Shown in pieces: positions 22,851 to 34,549 of a stretch of 64,000 bases of DNA (position 1 is its first letter; every line of letters begins with the position of its first letter). The position numbers and the translations under genes were made by a program. This stretch comes from Mytilus californianus (lineage: Eukaryota > Mollusca > Bivalvia > Mytilida > Mytilidae): positions 84,379,143 through 84,443,142 of the forward strand of contig NW_026262679.1 of NCBI RefSeq assembly GCF_021869535.1. Direction: 5' to 3'. The notes below the pieces were generated by a model, which saw only the letters and a program-made list of their open reading frames with translations, did no database searches and was not told where the DNA came from.

Positions 22851-23759
22851 TTAATTCATATGCAAAGAATCAATATTAAAGCAAAAATATGCAATCTTTA
22901 ATGACCTGAAAACAGTATCGTAACTATCTCCCTTCTTAATAAGTCTGTTTAAAGGTTTTGTTAGCTTTTGAGGTGAATACTGACATTTTTGTGCATTGTA
23001 AAGATTATTACCATAAAAGATTGGATGTGAAATACCCGAACGTATAAGATGTCTGCATGTTGAGTTATATTTACGAATGATGTCCTTATACCGATGATAA
23101 AATTTAGTAAATGTTTTGACTAGTTTATGATATCGAAAACCCTGGTGTAATAATTTTTCAGTAATACATAAATTTCTCTCGCTAAAATCTAATACGTTGT
23201 TACATACACGAGCGAATCGTACAAGTTGAGTTATATAAACACCATAAGATGGTGACAAGGGAACGTCACCATCTAAAAATGGATAATTAACGATAGGAAA
23301 TGAAAAATCATCTCTTTTATCATAAAGTTTTGTATTAATAAGCTTCCCGTTAATGATATAAATATCAAGATCGAGTAAAGGACAGTGGTCATTGTTAGTA
23401 TTAGCTTTATTTAAAGTAAGTTCAACAGGATAAATTTCTTTAGTATACATACTGAAGTCGTCATTATTGAGAGCCAATATATCATCCAAATATCTAAAAG
23501 TATTGTTAAATTTTTGTATCAGATGATGTTTCGATGGGTCTTTGCTGATTTTAGTCATAAATTGTAACTCATAACAATACAAAAACAGGTCCGCAATAAG
23601 TGGTGCACAGTTAGTCCCCATTGGAATTCCGATAACTTGACGATATACGGAATCTCCAAAGCGAACAAAAATGTTATCAAGTAAAAATTCAAGGGCAGAT
23701 ATAGTATCAAAGCATGTCCAATTGACATAGCTCTTTTGTTTGTTGCTACTTAAAATGAC
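22851..23759 (-). CDS. Naiad-2 reverse transcriptase, C-terminal two-thirds open
   Basis: The longest protein-coding frame in the window: 302 codons from just after a stop at 23760-23762, or 256 from the first Met at 23621. In order it shows YVNWTCFDT, LEFLLDNIFVRFGDSVYRQV, IGIPMGTNCAPLIADLFLYC, the catalytic box FRYLDDILALNN, DLDIYIINGKL, LYDKRDDFSFPIVNYPF, SYGVYITQLVRFARVCNNVL, LLHQGFRYHKL, HLIRSGISHPIFYGNNL and a short C-terminus. This is the RT palm and thumb of a Penelope-like element, which would polymerise cDNA on its RNA at a nicked target. The internal Met is probably not the true start: compared with the 14.9-18.3 kb copy a one-base loss near 23760 breaks the frame, and the fingers, CxC linker and endonuclease are deleted. 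So this is a recently inserted but defective copy, kept open by youth and not by function. Confidence 0.8.
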   Translation of the reverse strand, partial: VILSSNKQKSYVNWTCFDTISALEFLLDNIFVRFGDSVYRQVIGIPMGTNCAPLIADLFLYCYELQFMTKISKDPSKHHLIQKFNNTFRYLDDILALNNDDFSMYTKEIYPVELTLNKANTNNDHCPLLDLDIYIINGKLINTKLYDKRDDFSFPIVNYPFLDGDVPLSPSYGVYITQLVRFARVCNNVLDFSERNLCITEKLLHQGFRYHKLVKTFTKFYHRYKDIIRKYNSTCRHLIRSGISHPIFYGNNLYNAQKCQYSPQKLTKPLNRLIKKGDSYDTVFRSLKIAYFCFNIDSLHMN

Positions 23760-23985
23760 CTAAAAGAGTTTGAACATATGTATTCGCATTCCGACTTTTT
23801 AAATGCCCTTTTAATTAGGTGTGTGAATACGTACTGAATACCGCATCCCGGTTTGTTTCATGTGAGTAAATAAATAATACTGTTTGTTTTTCTAGTTATA
23901 TCAGTTTCAAAATTTAAAGAAAATGTGCGACCATTTAACGTAGACCTCACCTTATTGTTGGTGGAAAGACGGGGACATGTAAGTC
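23760..23985 (-). mobile_element. Naiad-2 residual RT and 5' leader (minus copy)
   Basis: Out of frame with the main ORF, 23765-23820 still encodes AFKKSECEYICSNSF, as in the plus copy near 16800-16850. At about 23820-23835 the sequence jumps directly to the element leader (GAATACCGCATCCCGGTTTG, AATGTGCGACCATTTAACG, AGACGGGGACATGTAAGTC). The middle of the element is thus deleted. The leader lies head-to-head with that of the next copy. Confidence 0.7.
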
Positions 23986-24104
23986 ATTTTTTAGTATTTA
24001 ACTGTAAAAACATTATACCATTTTTCCCCATCCGTTATCTTGAAGCAAGGAGTGACAATCTCGATCATTCTTCTTTTTATATGTTTGGAAATCATTTGGA
24101 CTTG

Positions 24105-24472
24105 TCAGATGAGGTATGCCAAAAAAAACTTACAAGTCCCCATCTTTCCACTGACAATACGGTAAGATCCACTTTTAATTATCGTACATTTTCCTTAAAT
24201 TTTAAACTGACTTAAATTGAAAAAAAAATAACAATATTATCTATTTACTTACCTGAAACAAACCGGGCTGCGGTATTCAGTACGTATGTGAAACCGGACT
24301 ATTTATCTAAACGCACGCAAGAACATCCTTCGTAAATATAAATCAACGTGCAGACATCTTATACATGTACGTTCAGGTATTTCAAATCCCATCTTTTATC
24401 TTAATCATCTATACAAAGCACAAAAATGTCGTCATTCACCTAAAAAGGTAACCAACCTTTAAACAGACTTGA
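24105..24472 (+). pseudogene. Naiad-2, leader fused to RT C-terminus
   Basis: Leader 24105-24328 (CTTACAAGTCCCCATCTTTC, ACAAACCGGGCTGCGGTATT, CGCAAGAACATC) matches 14895-15110. At about 24328 it jumps to LRKYKSTCRHLI and SGISNPIFYLNHLYKAQKCR (24328-24440), the last 60 or so residues of RT. It is an internally deleted copy, broken at a different point from the minus copy beside it. Confidence 0.7.
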
Positions 24473-24580
24473 AGGTCGTACGGTGGCCTCTAGCTGTTTA
24501 CTTCTATGTCATTTTGGTCTCTGGTGGAGAGTTGTCATACTGGCAATCACACTGCATCTTCTTATTTTTATATTATTTAT
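24473..24580 (+). repeat. R1 3' end nested in Naiad-2
   Basis: AAGGTCGTACGGTGGCCTCT, CTCTGGTGGAGAGTTGTCAT and GGCAATCACACTGCATCTTC interrupt the Naiad-2 copy. Naiad sequence ends at AACAGACTTG and resumes at GATATAGCTACAACACTGTT. Confidence 0.7.
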
Positions 24581-24735
24581 AAGAGATATAGCTACAACAC
24601 TGTTGTAATTAAAAATGGCATTTTTGGAATTGATATTGATTCACTCATAGGAGTCATGCATTGGAAATAAACACATTTTATCTAAAACTAGTTGTTGGCA
24701 TGACACTGGTTAACTTTTTCTCGTATAATTTACAT
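24581..24735 (+). pseudogene. Naiad-2 C-terminus after the R1 insertion
   Basis: SYNTVVIKNGIFGIDIDSL corresponds to the end of the minus ORF (SYDTVFRSLKIAYFCFNIDS). The following AGTTGTTGGCATGACACTGG matches the start of the T2 region at 22800-22830. Confidence 0.65.
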
Positions 24736-26990
24736 CAACAAGGTTTTTGTACCCGTAAATATAGTAAGCCTTAGCCAAATTTGGCACAATATTTTGAGTG
24801 TTTGGTTCTTAATGCTCGTCAACTATATTTGTCTGATTTGACCGTCCGATTTATCGAGCAGTTTGACGAAAGCAATAGCGATTGGAATTTCTTTGTCAAG
24901 GAGGACGTTTTTTCGTGATAAGGTAGCGCTCCCTTGACCTTACCGAATGAATAATTATACAGTTACAATGTAAGCCTGTTGAAAAACGGCTGATTATTTT
25001 ACGACAAGTATTCAGAGAATACCATTAATACATTAAAGTTGCCGCCAAGCTACAATTACTGTCCGAATGAACCTGTTGGTGACTGTCAAGAGCTTCGAAA
25101 AGGTAATTACCTTTGCTACTTCGACCAACAAACCTAGTTACGAGTACAATAGTAATTGTCAATTAATAGATTATGGTAGGAGTGTTGCCTAAGCATTGAA
25201 TAAGTAGGTTATCATCCTTAAAACATTGAAATTTTAGAAGAAAATATAAAGAAAGTACAGAATTCGGGTTAATGGCAAAAACACGTATTTGTATACATGT
25301 TGTGATTCTACAGATTCCGACAGAGGTTCCTGATATGCACATATGTCCATTTACACATATATACCATGTCAAATAAATATTCCAAATGTGATTACCTATA
25401 TAAGCTTTGTGTCGTGATTCGGATAATCACAAAACTACAAGACATGGCTGATTACTGCGCATATGTATACCTAACTGTCTTCTTTGAATCTCGATAATAG
25501 TAAAAATAAAGGAGCTAATGGAACTGAAGCATTTGTGTAAAAAACCTATATCTATGTAAATGCACATATGTTTGTACAACCTGTTGCACACCACATTCCC
25601 TGTTCGTAATTGTGAAGAACACGTTTTAAAAATATAATCTGTGTAGATGAAACAAGCATGGAAACATAGAGAACATAGGTATATAGTGCACAATATATTC
25701 AAAATGTTCAGTAAAAACAATTCTCCAATAATAGTGGTCTTGTTTGAAGAGTGTATCAGATTAATTGCTTTATAATAATATTTATTATTATTTGTCATAC
25801 TCTTAGAGAAAGAGAAGTACGTATAAAGTATTTATCTAAGTTATGTACAGTTCATTAAAAAATTAAATATATCAACACTAAGGGACGTATTCAATAGTAA
25901 AACGTTGAAAATAAGGTATCACTAACCGAATTGACAGGTAATTGTTATTTCCTAATTAAACCGCTAAGCAATAACTAGCAGCTGTTATAAACATCCTTGA
26001 AATATCGACAAGCAAAACGTTTCGACATTGATCTTCATATCGACTGCAAATTACATCAGTAAGAATATTGCCTTGCTACTTTTCGAAATGCTTTAAATTG
26101 ACAAAAAAGCCCTGCACTCAAAAATATTATTGCAAGGAAAATAAAGAAAAAGAAAATAATTTAATGAAAAAAAGAATCAGAACAACGATACCAGGTTTAT
26201 AAATTGGTTTGCCTGGCGCACGTTTAGTCTACATGGACTTACCAGTTGCGGACAAAGGAAAAGTTTATAAACCATAGATTTGAAGAAAACAAGGTTACTG
26301 TTTCTGTCAATCAAGTTTGTTATCATCTAGACAGTAAACAGAGTAATATCCTGAAGGTTATGTCCATCAGTAGTTAGAAAGGAAATTGAAATATTAATAT
26401 TAATTTTTGATGTTTCAAACAAGTATTTTGCTTCAAATTGTACATAGTAACTCTACTTTAAGCATACACTTATTGCCTAAACACTATAAAACTTATCAAC
26501 ACGTTACATGTGTTTATCTTACACACCGTGTGCTTCTTGTTAAATACATGCAATTACCCACTGTGTGGTTAGAAACTAGCATTTACAGCATAAATTAAAT
26601 CAGTGGTAACCGAATCTTACATTTCTTACGATGAAAAAAACATGATGCTTTTATTTTAAAACGATACTCAACTTTTTACAATGACATAAACAGTCCGTGA
26701 TGCAGTGCAGAAATAAAAGAAAAACCATTTGTAATAGTTTACATGTGTTTTTCTTTTTTTTGTCAAATATGAATTTCAGCAGGAAACACTTAACACTCAT
26801 GTTTATAGAATACATACATAATTATACATGTATAGCTATCCGGTAATTAACAGTGATGGTCCTACATTGTGCATCCCGTCCTTATATTTCGGTATTGTAC
26901 AACTTCATTCTTTTCTCATTCCGTTTGTGACGTATTTTCACAGAATCCGTTGGGGATTAGCATATTGATTTTTGTGCATGTTAAAACAAT
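24736..26990. other. Long spacer with weak repeat traces
   Basis: 24760-24890 resembles a strongly diverged R2 copy (CAAATTTGGCACAATATTTT, GGTTCTTAATGCTCGTCAAC). About 26205-26260 holds a minus R2 scrap (TTGCCTGGCGCACGTTTAG). No gene is supported; the frames at 25163-25372, 25427-25798 and 26407-26598 lack domains. Confidence 0.45.
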
Positions 26991-27240
26991 TGTCTATTAA
27001 TTTGTTGAAATTTGGCTTTTCACTACCTGGCAGTTACTGCGAGTACTCTTACATCTCTACGTTGTGTTTTTTTTTTTGTTTGTTCTAAAAATTGTTTTTC
27101 GTATGAAATCAATGAGTTTAACCCTTTTCAAAACCATTGTCGCAGATTAGGGGCTCTAACAAAAATGTTTAACGCCGCAACGTTCTTTGTCGACTGTTCT
27201 ATTTTCCAAGCAAGGAGTCCTTAGTCCCATGGCTGTTGTA
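26991..27240 (+). repeat. Diverged R1-like copy
   Basis: AAAATGTTTAACGCCGCAAC followed by CTTTGTCGACTGTTC and CAAGCAAGGAGTCC parallels the R1 AACCCCGCCACAT…AAGTCAGGAGCC blocks. Confidence 0.4.
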
Positions 27241-28162
27241 TATATTTATATGTACTTCAGTTTAGATTTTTCATATTAACCGTTATTTCTAAAATAATCT
27301 AATATTTAGTAATCATATAATATATAATATTGGAGTTTATAAAATCAATTTGATCTTAATAGATTTTGATTTGAGGCTAGATATTTGATCGTATATGCTG
27401 AGTTTACTTTTAATCTGTCTAGGAAAGGTATTTTTTTTAAGAAGATTTGACCTTGCCAATTCTTGAATGCGGTTAATGTTAGCATCAGTTTATGTATTTA
27501 TAACAAATTTGTGTTGATCAGTTATAATTATTGCTAGATAATGATAATTTGCTGGCCTTTTAAGATATGTATGTAAATCTAAATTTCATGCAATATAAAA
27601 AAACATTTTTCCGATTTGAATTTTCGTTGGAGCTCGGTATTTTTGTTATTTTACTTTTTACCAAGGCACAGATGGCCCTAACCATGTTTAGCACTACATT
27701 TTTAATTTATTGGCTTTCGGTGCTGTGCAACTTGCTTCGAAATAGATTTTAGTTTTTAACAAACTTGATTTGAGGGCCACTGATGCGCTTTATGCAGACT
27801 AAATGCACAACTTGTGTACTGTATTATTTAATGGTATATTTAAAGATTTTTCAACCTTTGAATTTATGCCACTACCATAAGAAGTATTGTTCCCGAAAGT
27901 GTCTATCTACTTTTCGATCAGATAATAACTTTTGTCTCTCCTTTAATTTAGAAAGTGATACTTCTACGACACATTATAATCAATGAAAGGAAATTAGAAC
28001 ATAAAATATGCTAGTGAGGCTGTTCGTGCAAATGTTTTTTTTAAATTAAAGCTCACACTTGAAATGTGAATGTAATAATTTGAAACTAACTTCATTCTAT
28101 TTACAAACTCGTTAATCGAAAGCTCATTGCCGTTTTGAACACGGAAGTCGTTTGTCTCAAAC
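27241..28162. other. Spacer with a short R3 piece
   Basis: 27605-27665 (TTCCGATTTGAATTTTCGTT, GGAGCTCGGTATTTTTGTTA) matches the 3' part of R3 at 30668. Nothing else is recognised. Confidence 0.5.
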
Positions 28163-28340
28163 CATAGAGTAATGTTGATATGCGTAGATAAGATGTTTAC
28201 CAATACCTGGACTTCTCGACCTTAGACAACTTCCCTGCTCAAGAATTTGCTCATAGAGTAATGTTGATATACGTAGATAAGATGTTTACCAATACCTGGA
28301 CTTCTCGACCTTAGACAACTTCCCTGCTCAAAAATTGAGA
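28163..28340 (+). repeat. 89-bp tandem duplication, two copies
   Basis: CATAGAGTAATGTTGATATG at 28163 recurs at 28252 with one G/A change, and both copies run through ACCTGGACTTCTCGACCTTA and CTTCCCTGCTCAA. They are nearly identical, implying a recent event. Confidence 0.9.
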
Positions 28341-29395
28341 TCTTTTTTTGAGCAACACAAACATTTTTTAGCACTACTCAAGCAACTTTGGTAAAGCGCA
28401 TGCTTATCTATTTATTTTGTAAGTTGTTTGTCAAATATTGAGGTGATCGTTTGGCATTTCATACATTTTCCTATTCTTCTAAAATTGAGTAAAGTTTTAA
28501 AACACTCATATAAATATAATAATGATAATAATTTCTTTCTTCTGTTTTTCTGTCATCCGTATAACTTATTTCTTTTTTTACTTTCTGAAATGTTTTTTTA
28601 TGACATTTCAATTCAAATGCTGTAAATCCCAAAGTCGCTTCTAAATACACATTTAAAACAAAAGAAAAAAACAACATGCAGAAAAAATCAAACACAAAAT
28701 GATTCGAAGAAATACAGCATTGTCAAAAGTATCTAGAGAAACAAACAAAAAAAGCCCACAACACATTACACAGAAAATAAAAAATTGAGCAACACAAACA
28801 CGACATAAAAACCAATGATGTTCTGCGCAACTCTGGAAAGAGTCCGGAGTTCCTTGCCTACTAACGCCACCTGTTTGATATGATCATCTTATAACATTTG
28901 GAACCCAATCAAACTGCTTAAAGTGAAGCATCGGTTTAGCTGAACAGTTTGGTGTGTATATCATACTTTTTGTATATGTTGTAAAGTTTATATTGCGGAC
29001 ACATTGTGCCATTTCTAACATAGTTTCCGATAGAATTTTACGTGTACTGGCAGAACTGTAGTTCATCTTTTAGTATTAAGATGCCCAATGACATAATGCC
29101 GAAATGCCAGAACGAACATGTTTTGCAGTGTGTTTGATTTTTAACATGTATAGTTTCATCATAGGGTGGATTTGGGTCCCTTGAATTAAAACATCTCGAC
29201 CACATTTTGTATCTCATTCATATATATGACTATTTACAAAAAAATGTATATACGTGTGTTGCTTTACCCCCTTATACTTACTGATGCAGTGCGTTTGTTC
29301 TGTTTGTTCATTATGCCTTATGTCTTTTGGAAATGAAAATAACACTTTATTTATTTCATGCATCTGTAGCGCTTTTCTGAATTTACCTTCATTAG
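28341..29395. other. Spacer, no supported gene
   Basis: A 60-codon minus frame at 28884-29066 looks mildly protein-like (KPMLHFKQFDWVPN) but has no recognised domain and no convincing splice sites. Confidence 0.4.
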
Positions 29396-29690
29396 AAACG
29401 GTCCAACCCAAACATTTCAAAGCCAAGGATGTAAAGGCTTAATAACGTGAAGAGCTATATGACCAAAAAGGACATACAAAAATCCAAATTCATCTAAGGT
29501 CATCTTTGCCTGAGGGAGTTGGAACCTTAGTTTCTTTATAATTTCGTAATTTTTTAACGAAGAATCATGTAGTGCGTTAAAAATCATGTCAGCATCGAAG
29601 CACTTATTACTGAGTTGATGATACCCTCATGAACTAACAGTCTACCAGCAGTGGTATTTAGTTTTTCGCATCTCCTAAACCCGTGATCTG
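29396..29690 (+). repeat. Dispersed repeat fragments (GCCTGAGGGAGTT type)
   Basis: TTTCAAAGCCAAGGATGTAA, ATCTAAGGTCATCTTTGCCT and GAGGGAGTTGGAACC (29410-29530) recur in part at 36905-36960. The following ATGTCAGCATCGAAGCACTT and ATGATACCCTCATGAACTAA (29587-29640) are, from memory, also common in mussel DNA. Both are treated as repeats. Confidence 0.45.
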
Positions 29691-30499
29691 TTTCAATGAA
29701 ACATTCAAAAGGCCATGTACCTAATTGCACAAAACATTGGCTTTGTCATACATGTATCTGCAAAATATTTATGTATTTGTATTTGCAACTCCTCTTAAAC
29801 CTTGGACTGGATTTTAACATAAATTTTACAGAATCTTCAGTACCTTACAATATTGAACACCTTATATATTCTTTTTCAAAACGAAGCTTTAGTTTCAAGC
29901 AGAGAAATAGATTTACAAAAAGCGGTAGGAAACTTGTCGATTCCCTTTTTAAACAAACTTAGTACTTGAATGAACTTTCGCCGAATATTGAACACCTAGA
30001 TATTTTATTAATGGCTTGTTTAATGTTTTCTGGTTTCTCTTCGCAAAACAAGGCCATGTAATGCACAAAAAAAGAACGTAATTCTAGTTCTTTTCAGTTA
30101 TTATTTGTAGCTAGTTATTATCCCTCGTTCGACTTTTCCTAATGGTTTACTTATATACTACTGTAAAAGAACGGGGAAAATTTAATAGTTACTGACAGAT
30201 AAAAGTCTTTCTTAATGAATGGTAGTTGTTATATCTTATTCAGTGTGAGATGTTTAAAACAAAGGGAACACATGCTACCTATAAACAGCTGCTCCTTTTA
30301 GCAAAAATGGTTAAACTATCTTATATATTGAAAATTAAAAAGCAATATATTACATCAAAAGTAACACAACTATCTGTAATATGTCGAAAGGAATTGGAAA
30401 GTTTACAAACAAGTAGAATTGCACTAGGAATACCTCATTGACATTTTTACTTATTATGTCTGTTTGTTTTGTTCACACATTGTTGTAAATATAATGGAA
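29691..30499. other. Spacer, nothing recognised
   Basis: AT-rich; small frames at 29696-29962 and 30226-30441 have no domain. Confidence 0.45.
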
Positions 30500-30740
30500 T
30501 TTTATGCGACTGTCATACAAGTGAGAGGTTTAGGTAGCTACAAAACTAGGTTTAATCCACCATTTTCTACACAAGGAAATGCCTGTACCAAGTCAGGAAT
30601 ATGACAGTTGTTTTCCATTCGTTTGATGTGTTTGAGCTTTTGATTCTGCCATTTGATAAGGGACTTTCCGATTTGAAGTTTCATTGGAGTTCGGTATTTT
30701 TGTTATTTTACTTTTTTCAAGTTGTAATGGGGGACGAAAT
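30500..30740 (+). repeat. Dispersed repeat R3, reference copy
   Basis: AGTGAGAGGTTTAGGTAGCT, TTTAATCCACCATTTTCTAC, TGCCTGTACCAAGTCAGGAA, TATGACAGTTGTTTTCCATT, CGTTTGATGTGTTTGAGC and TTCCGATTTGAAGTTTCATT. Minus-strand copies lie at 42105-42380, 47560-47870 and 60230-60545. The plus frame 30601-30834 merely translates it. Confidence 0.7.
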
Positions 30741-31459
30741 ATGTCCTTCGACCAGTAGGAATGCTACATCCTTCGACATCCTGGTTGTTGTTGAAAACAA
30801 ATATTTTGTGTTTACTATTTTTCTTGATATGTGAATTCTTCTGATGTAAATATATATTAACTAATTAAGGAATGAATATTGATATATAACAAAATCATCA
30901 ATAAGTTTTATGAGCACTAATTATTTCCTACTGAGTTTTATCCCTTTCAATGAATATAATAATACGTCGTGAGAAAAACAGCGTAGATACATCTATTTCT
31001 GAGTGGTCGGATGACAATGAGAGAAAAACTAATACCGCTACATCTGATTACATTAACTTTTAATTATATTCTACGTAGGGACGAAAGCACTTCGTGTGTT
31101 GTTGTTTTTGATTTTGTCTAGCTATTTAACCTATTAACGTTCATATGATTATGACATAAATTAAGAATTTAAACAGAGAAAGTATAATAACATAAAAGTT
31201 TGGAGTGTGAAGTTAAATAAATTTGTATATTTAAGAGTTAAAATCATTCCCATCAAAGAAGTTAATTTTAACATTTAATTTTGCAAAGAAGTGCCAACAG
31301 AAAAAGACAATAGTTGGTCATGCTTCTTAATTTATAATAAAAATACCTCCAAATAAAGTGCATATGAATTGTGTGAGTACTGTTTCATTGATAGGGGACA
31401 CAACAAATAAAAAGAAATGTATTAAAAAATTTCGATGTAGCGGAAAACAGATACTTCAG
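30741..31459. other. Spacer, nothing recognised
   Basis: No feature supported. Confidence 0.45.
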
Positions 31460-31630
31460 CTACAAAAACAAATTACATGTCAAGGCCTTTAATAGCTGAC
31501 CATACGGTTTGGGTTTTTCTCATTGTTGACGGCCATAATGTTGCCTATAATTGGATACATCAACTTTTTTGAACTTTGGTGGAAAGTTGCCTCATTGGCA
31601 ATCGTAATACGTCATCTTATTTTTATATGA
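31460..31630 (+). repeat. R1 3' half
   Basis: AGGCCTTTAATAGCTGACCA, GGGTTTTTCTCATTGTTGAC, AACTTTGGTGGAAAGTTGCC and GGCAATCGTAATACGTCATC. Confidence 0.65.
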
Positions 31631-33869
31631 GTTGTACAAAGGTTCTAAAAACTCTAACATAAAAATTGATGATTGAATTAAGTCTCTGAACACTGCATTC
31701 GGTTACACTGCTTCTTAGACTATTTAAGTTAAAAATCATGATGTCACGGCAATAAGAATAATTATGCAGTTATACTTAATTTCCATCATATACATTTGTA
31801 TTAGAACCGTCAAATTGAATCTTTTATATTGTCAATGACCTGCAAGTGAATAAATGTATTCCCACGAATACAAATAAGATTTTAGTGCATATTGTGATGA
31901 GAACACTTTAATACAATACAAGGCAATTTCTGCTGATTTCCACATGCCATAAAATGTGTGTAAAATACAATATATTCATAGTTAACTCTTTTGGGGAAAA
32001 GAGTTGGTTTGTATTAAGGTGACAGTAGTTTACCGATGTTCAAATATCGTAAATCGATTAGGAAGAGACTTATCAAGCTAAACAACAGAAACTGGGGAAT
32101 CGCTTTAACTCCAAAAAGAGTATTGTTTTATTGGGTTCACCTCTGAACACGAAGAAATAGAAATAACAGAAAAATAAATCAGGTAGAATAAAAAAGGAAA
32201 AAAAAAAGAATTCTATTCGCATATTTTGACAATTTTTAAATTTTTCTGATAGAATGAACCCAAAATATATTTAGTTTGAAAGTCACATTATGTCATGTCC
32301 TTTTATACCTTTCCTATTGATTTGGGCATATGAGTGTTAGTTTTTATTTTGATGATATTCAAATTACTTTTTTACACATCTTTACAAATGTCTATAAAAA
32401 GATATGTAAAAAATGCATCTTATAAATGATACATTTCGAATTCCTTAAAATGGATTGAAATTACCATTGTTTAACTATTATCCGATGACAAACATAAGCT
32501 TTCACAAAATTTAATCACGACATGAGCTGGTCTTAAATGGGGTCAATTGAAATTTTCTATGATAGTTAAATCCATAGTGGATGTAAGGGAGGTGAATCGT
32601 AATAATCATCTTATAGTCAAATACTAATATCAAAGAATAATGCTGTCACCCGGAAACGCACAAAAGAAACCTTTAAGAAGTTTTCCATGTTTTCACAACA
32701 TTTTTTCGGAACATTTAATCTATACTTATTAATAAGCACATTAGCGTAATATTAGAAAAGAGAAAATATTTTTAAATGTCTCTGGTAAATGAATGCGAAC
32801 TCGAAAAATGAATTTTAAAGGATAAGGTTTGCCCGGCGATATGTACTAAAACGATCATCGACAATAAACTTTATATTAATATGTTAACATTGACATTGTA
32901 TCAATACGTTTTAAAAATTACTATCAATTTTGAAGTTAATCATTGACTAAAAATATGAATGTTCTTTAAGACATTGATAATCCAACTAGCGCCGAGACAG
33001 CATGACAATCAGGAATACGTCTGTCACTGAAAAATTTCTGAAATCTGATTATTTCCCTTTTGCCGCCAAGCGATAACTTAAAGGGTAGAGAACTATAAAA
33101 CAGTTCAAGTGGATAACCGATTAATTTCAAGGAGTTTACTTTTTTTGTTGATAACAAATGGCCTAATTTAACACTAAGAGACAGGATGAACAAATTGAAA
33201 ATTTAATTGATAACAGATAAAGGCCAATGTAGATACTAATATCTTAATTTAGGAAGTTAGAATTCATATACATTTTACGAACATATATTTTTTTGTGAAA
33301 ATAACATATCCTGATTGTCACTAATTGTTCATAGCAGATGACACTATCAAATGTATCTTCTTAGAGAGGGATAAATCCTACGTCTATGCTTAGGACATTT
33401 GATACATGATAAGTTCTAAACATTGTTTTGTTGGTTAATAATGTATTGCTTTGTTTTCTAACAGAAAGTTATTGCGTAATTCTAATTACTAATTTACTAA
33501 TATAAAGGGTAATAATCAACATTACAAACAGCATAATTTTGTTTTTTCAAAAATCAACTTCTTTCATATTGACATTTTGCAAGTTTTTACACATTATTTC
33601 CATGGTTAGTCAACAATTATCATATGTTTTGAAAAGAACACTGAAATTTATTTTTAAGATGAGTGAAATATTGATAAAACTGTTGACAACATATCAAGGG
33701 ACACAATCAATGTTGTGCAAATTACACAGATTCCTCTGTAAAATCAGCCCAGTAGTCCGCACTTCTGTGTTGACATGAATTATAAATGATATGGTAAAAA
33801 TGATAAATTATCAGTTTACAAAAAATTGAATTGTTCAAAATAGAAATGATTTTCTACCCCAGGAATAAA
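31631..33869. other. Long AT-rich spacer
   Basis: About 2.2 kb. A short minus R4 end lies at 32015-32110 (GTGACAGTAGTTTACCGATG, ATCGTAAATCGATTAGG). The minus frame 32966-33193 (75 codons) has no recognised domain. No gene is called. Confidence 0.45.
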
Positions 33870-34035
33870 CAACCTCAGCTGTAATTGGAAAAACCTTTCA
33901 AAATTTTTTTCCTAAATGCTCTTCAACTTCGTACTTTATTTGGCATTTCAACCTTTTTTATTCGAGCGTCACCGATTAGTCTTTTTGTACACGACACATG
34001 TGTCTGGCATACAAAATCTTAAGCCTGATATCATT
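33870..34035 (+). repeat. R2 copy
   Basis: AATGCTCTTCAACTTCGTAC, TTTGGCATTTCAACC, ATTCGAGCGTCACCGATTAG, CACATGTGTCTGGCATAC and AAGCCTGATATC. Confidence 0.65.
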
Positions 34036-34549
34036 GATTATTTTTTTGTATACAATGAATAAATTTAAATTATTTCTCTTAAAGCCAGCAGATCAGTTAT
34101 TGTTTAAGGAAAAAATCCAAATTAAAATTACACAACAGCTTCCTGTTAAAAAAACAAAGCAATAAATTATTAATCAATCAAACAATGTTTAGAACTTATT
34201 ATGTATAGAATGTCATTAAGATGGAAGTTTTCATATCCAAATTAGACCTTTTTAAACAAATGCATTATATTATAGTAGGTGATTATTTTATTTCAATTTC
34301 ATGACACAGACATTAAATACCTGGACTTGGATGGTAAGCATTATTTTTATTTCACTACACTAATTTCACACTAACAACCTTTTACTGAAGCAATAAGCTT
34401 AACTGTTTTACCAGTTGATCAGTTTGTAGAGGCGAATACATACAGCAATTGGGTAAAACATTTTAAGTAATTGGTATAGTAATAAGCCAAAGCCTTCTGG
34501 ATAAGCACTGTAGTAGATTGATTTCTTGATTGACAATATACATGTATTA

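Noticed and set aside
28884..29066. Minus-strand frame that looks mildly like an exon
   Set aside because: 60 codons only, no recognised domain and no convincing splice sites.
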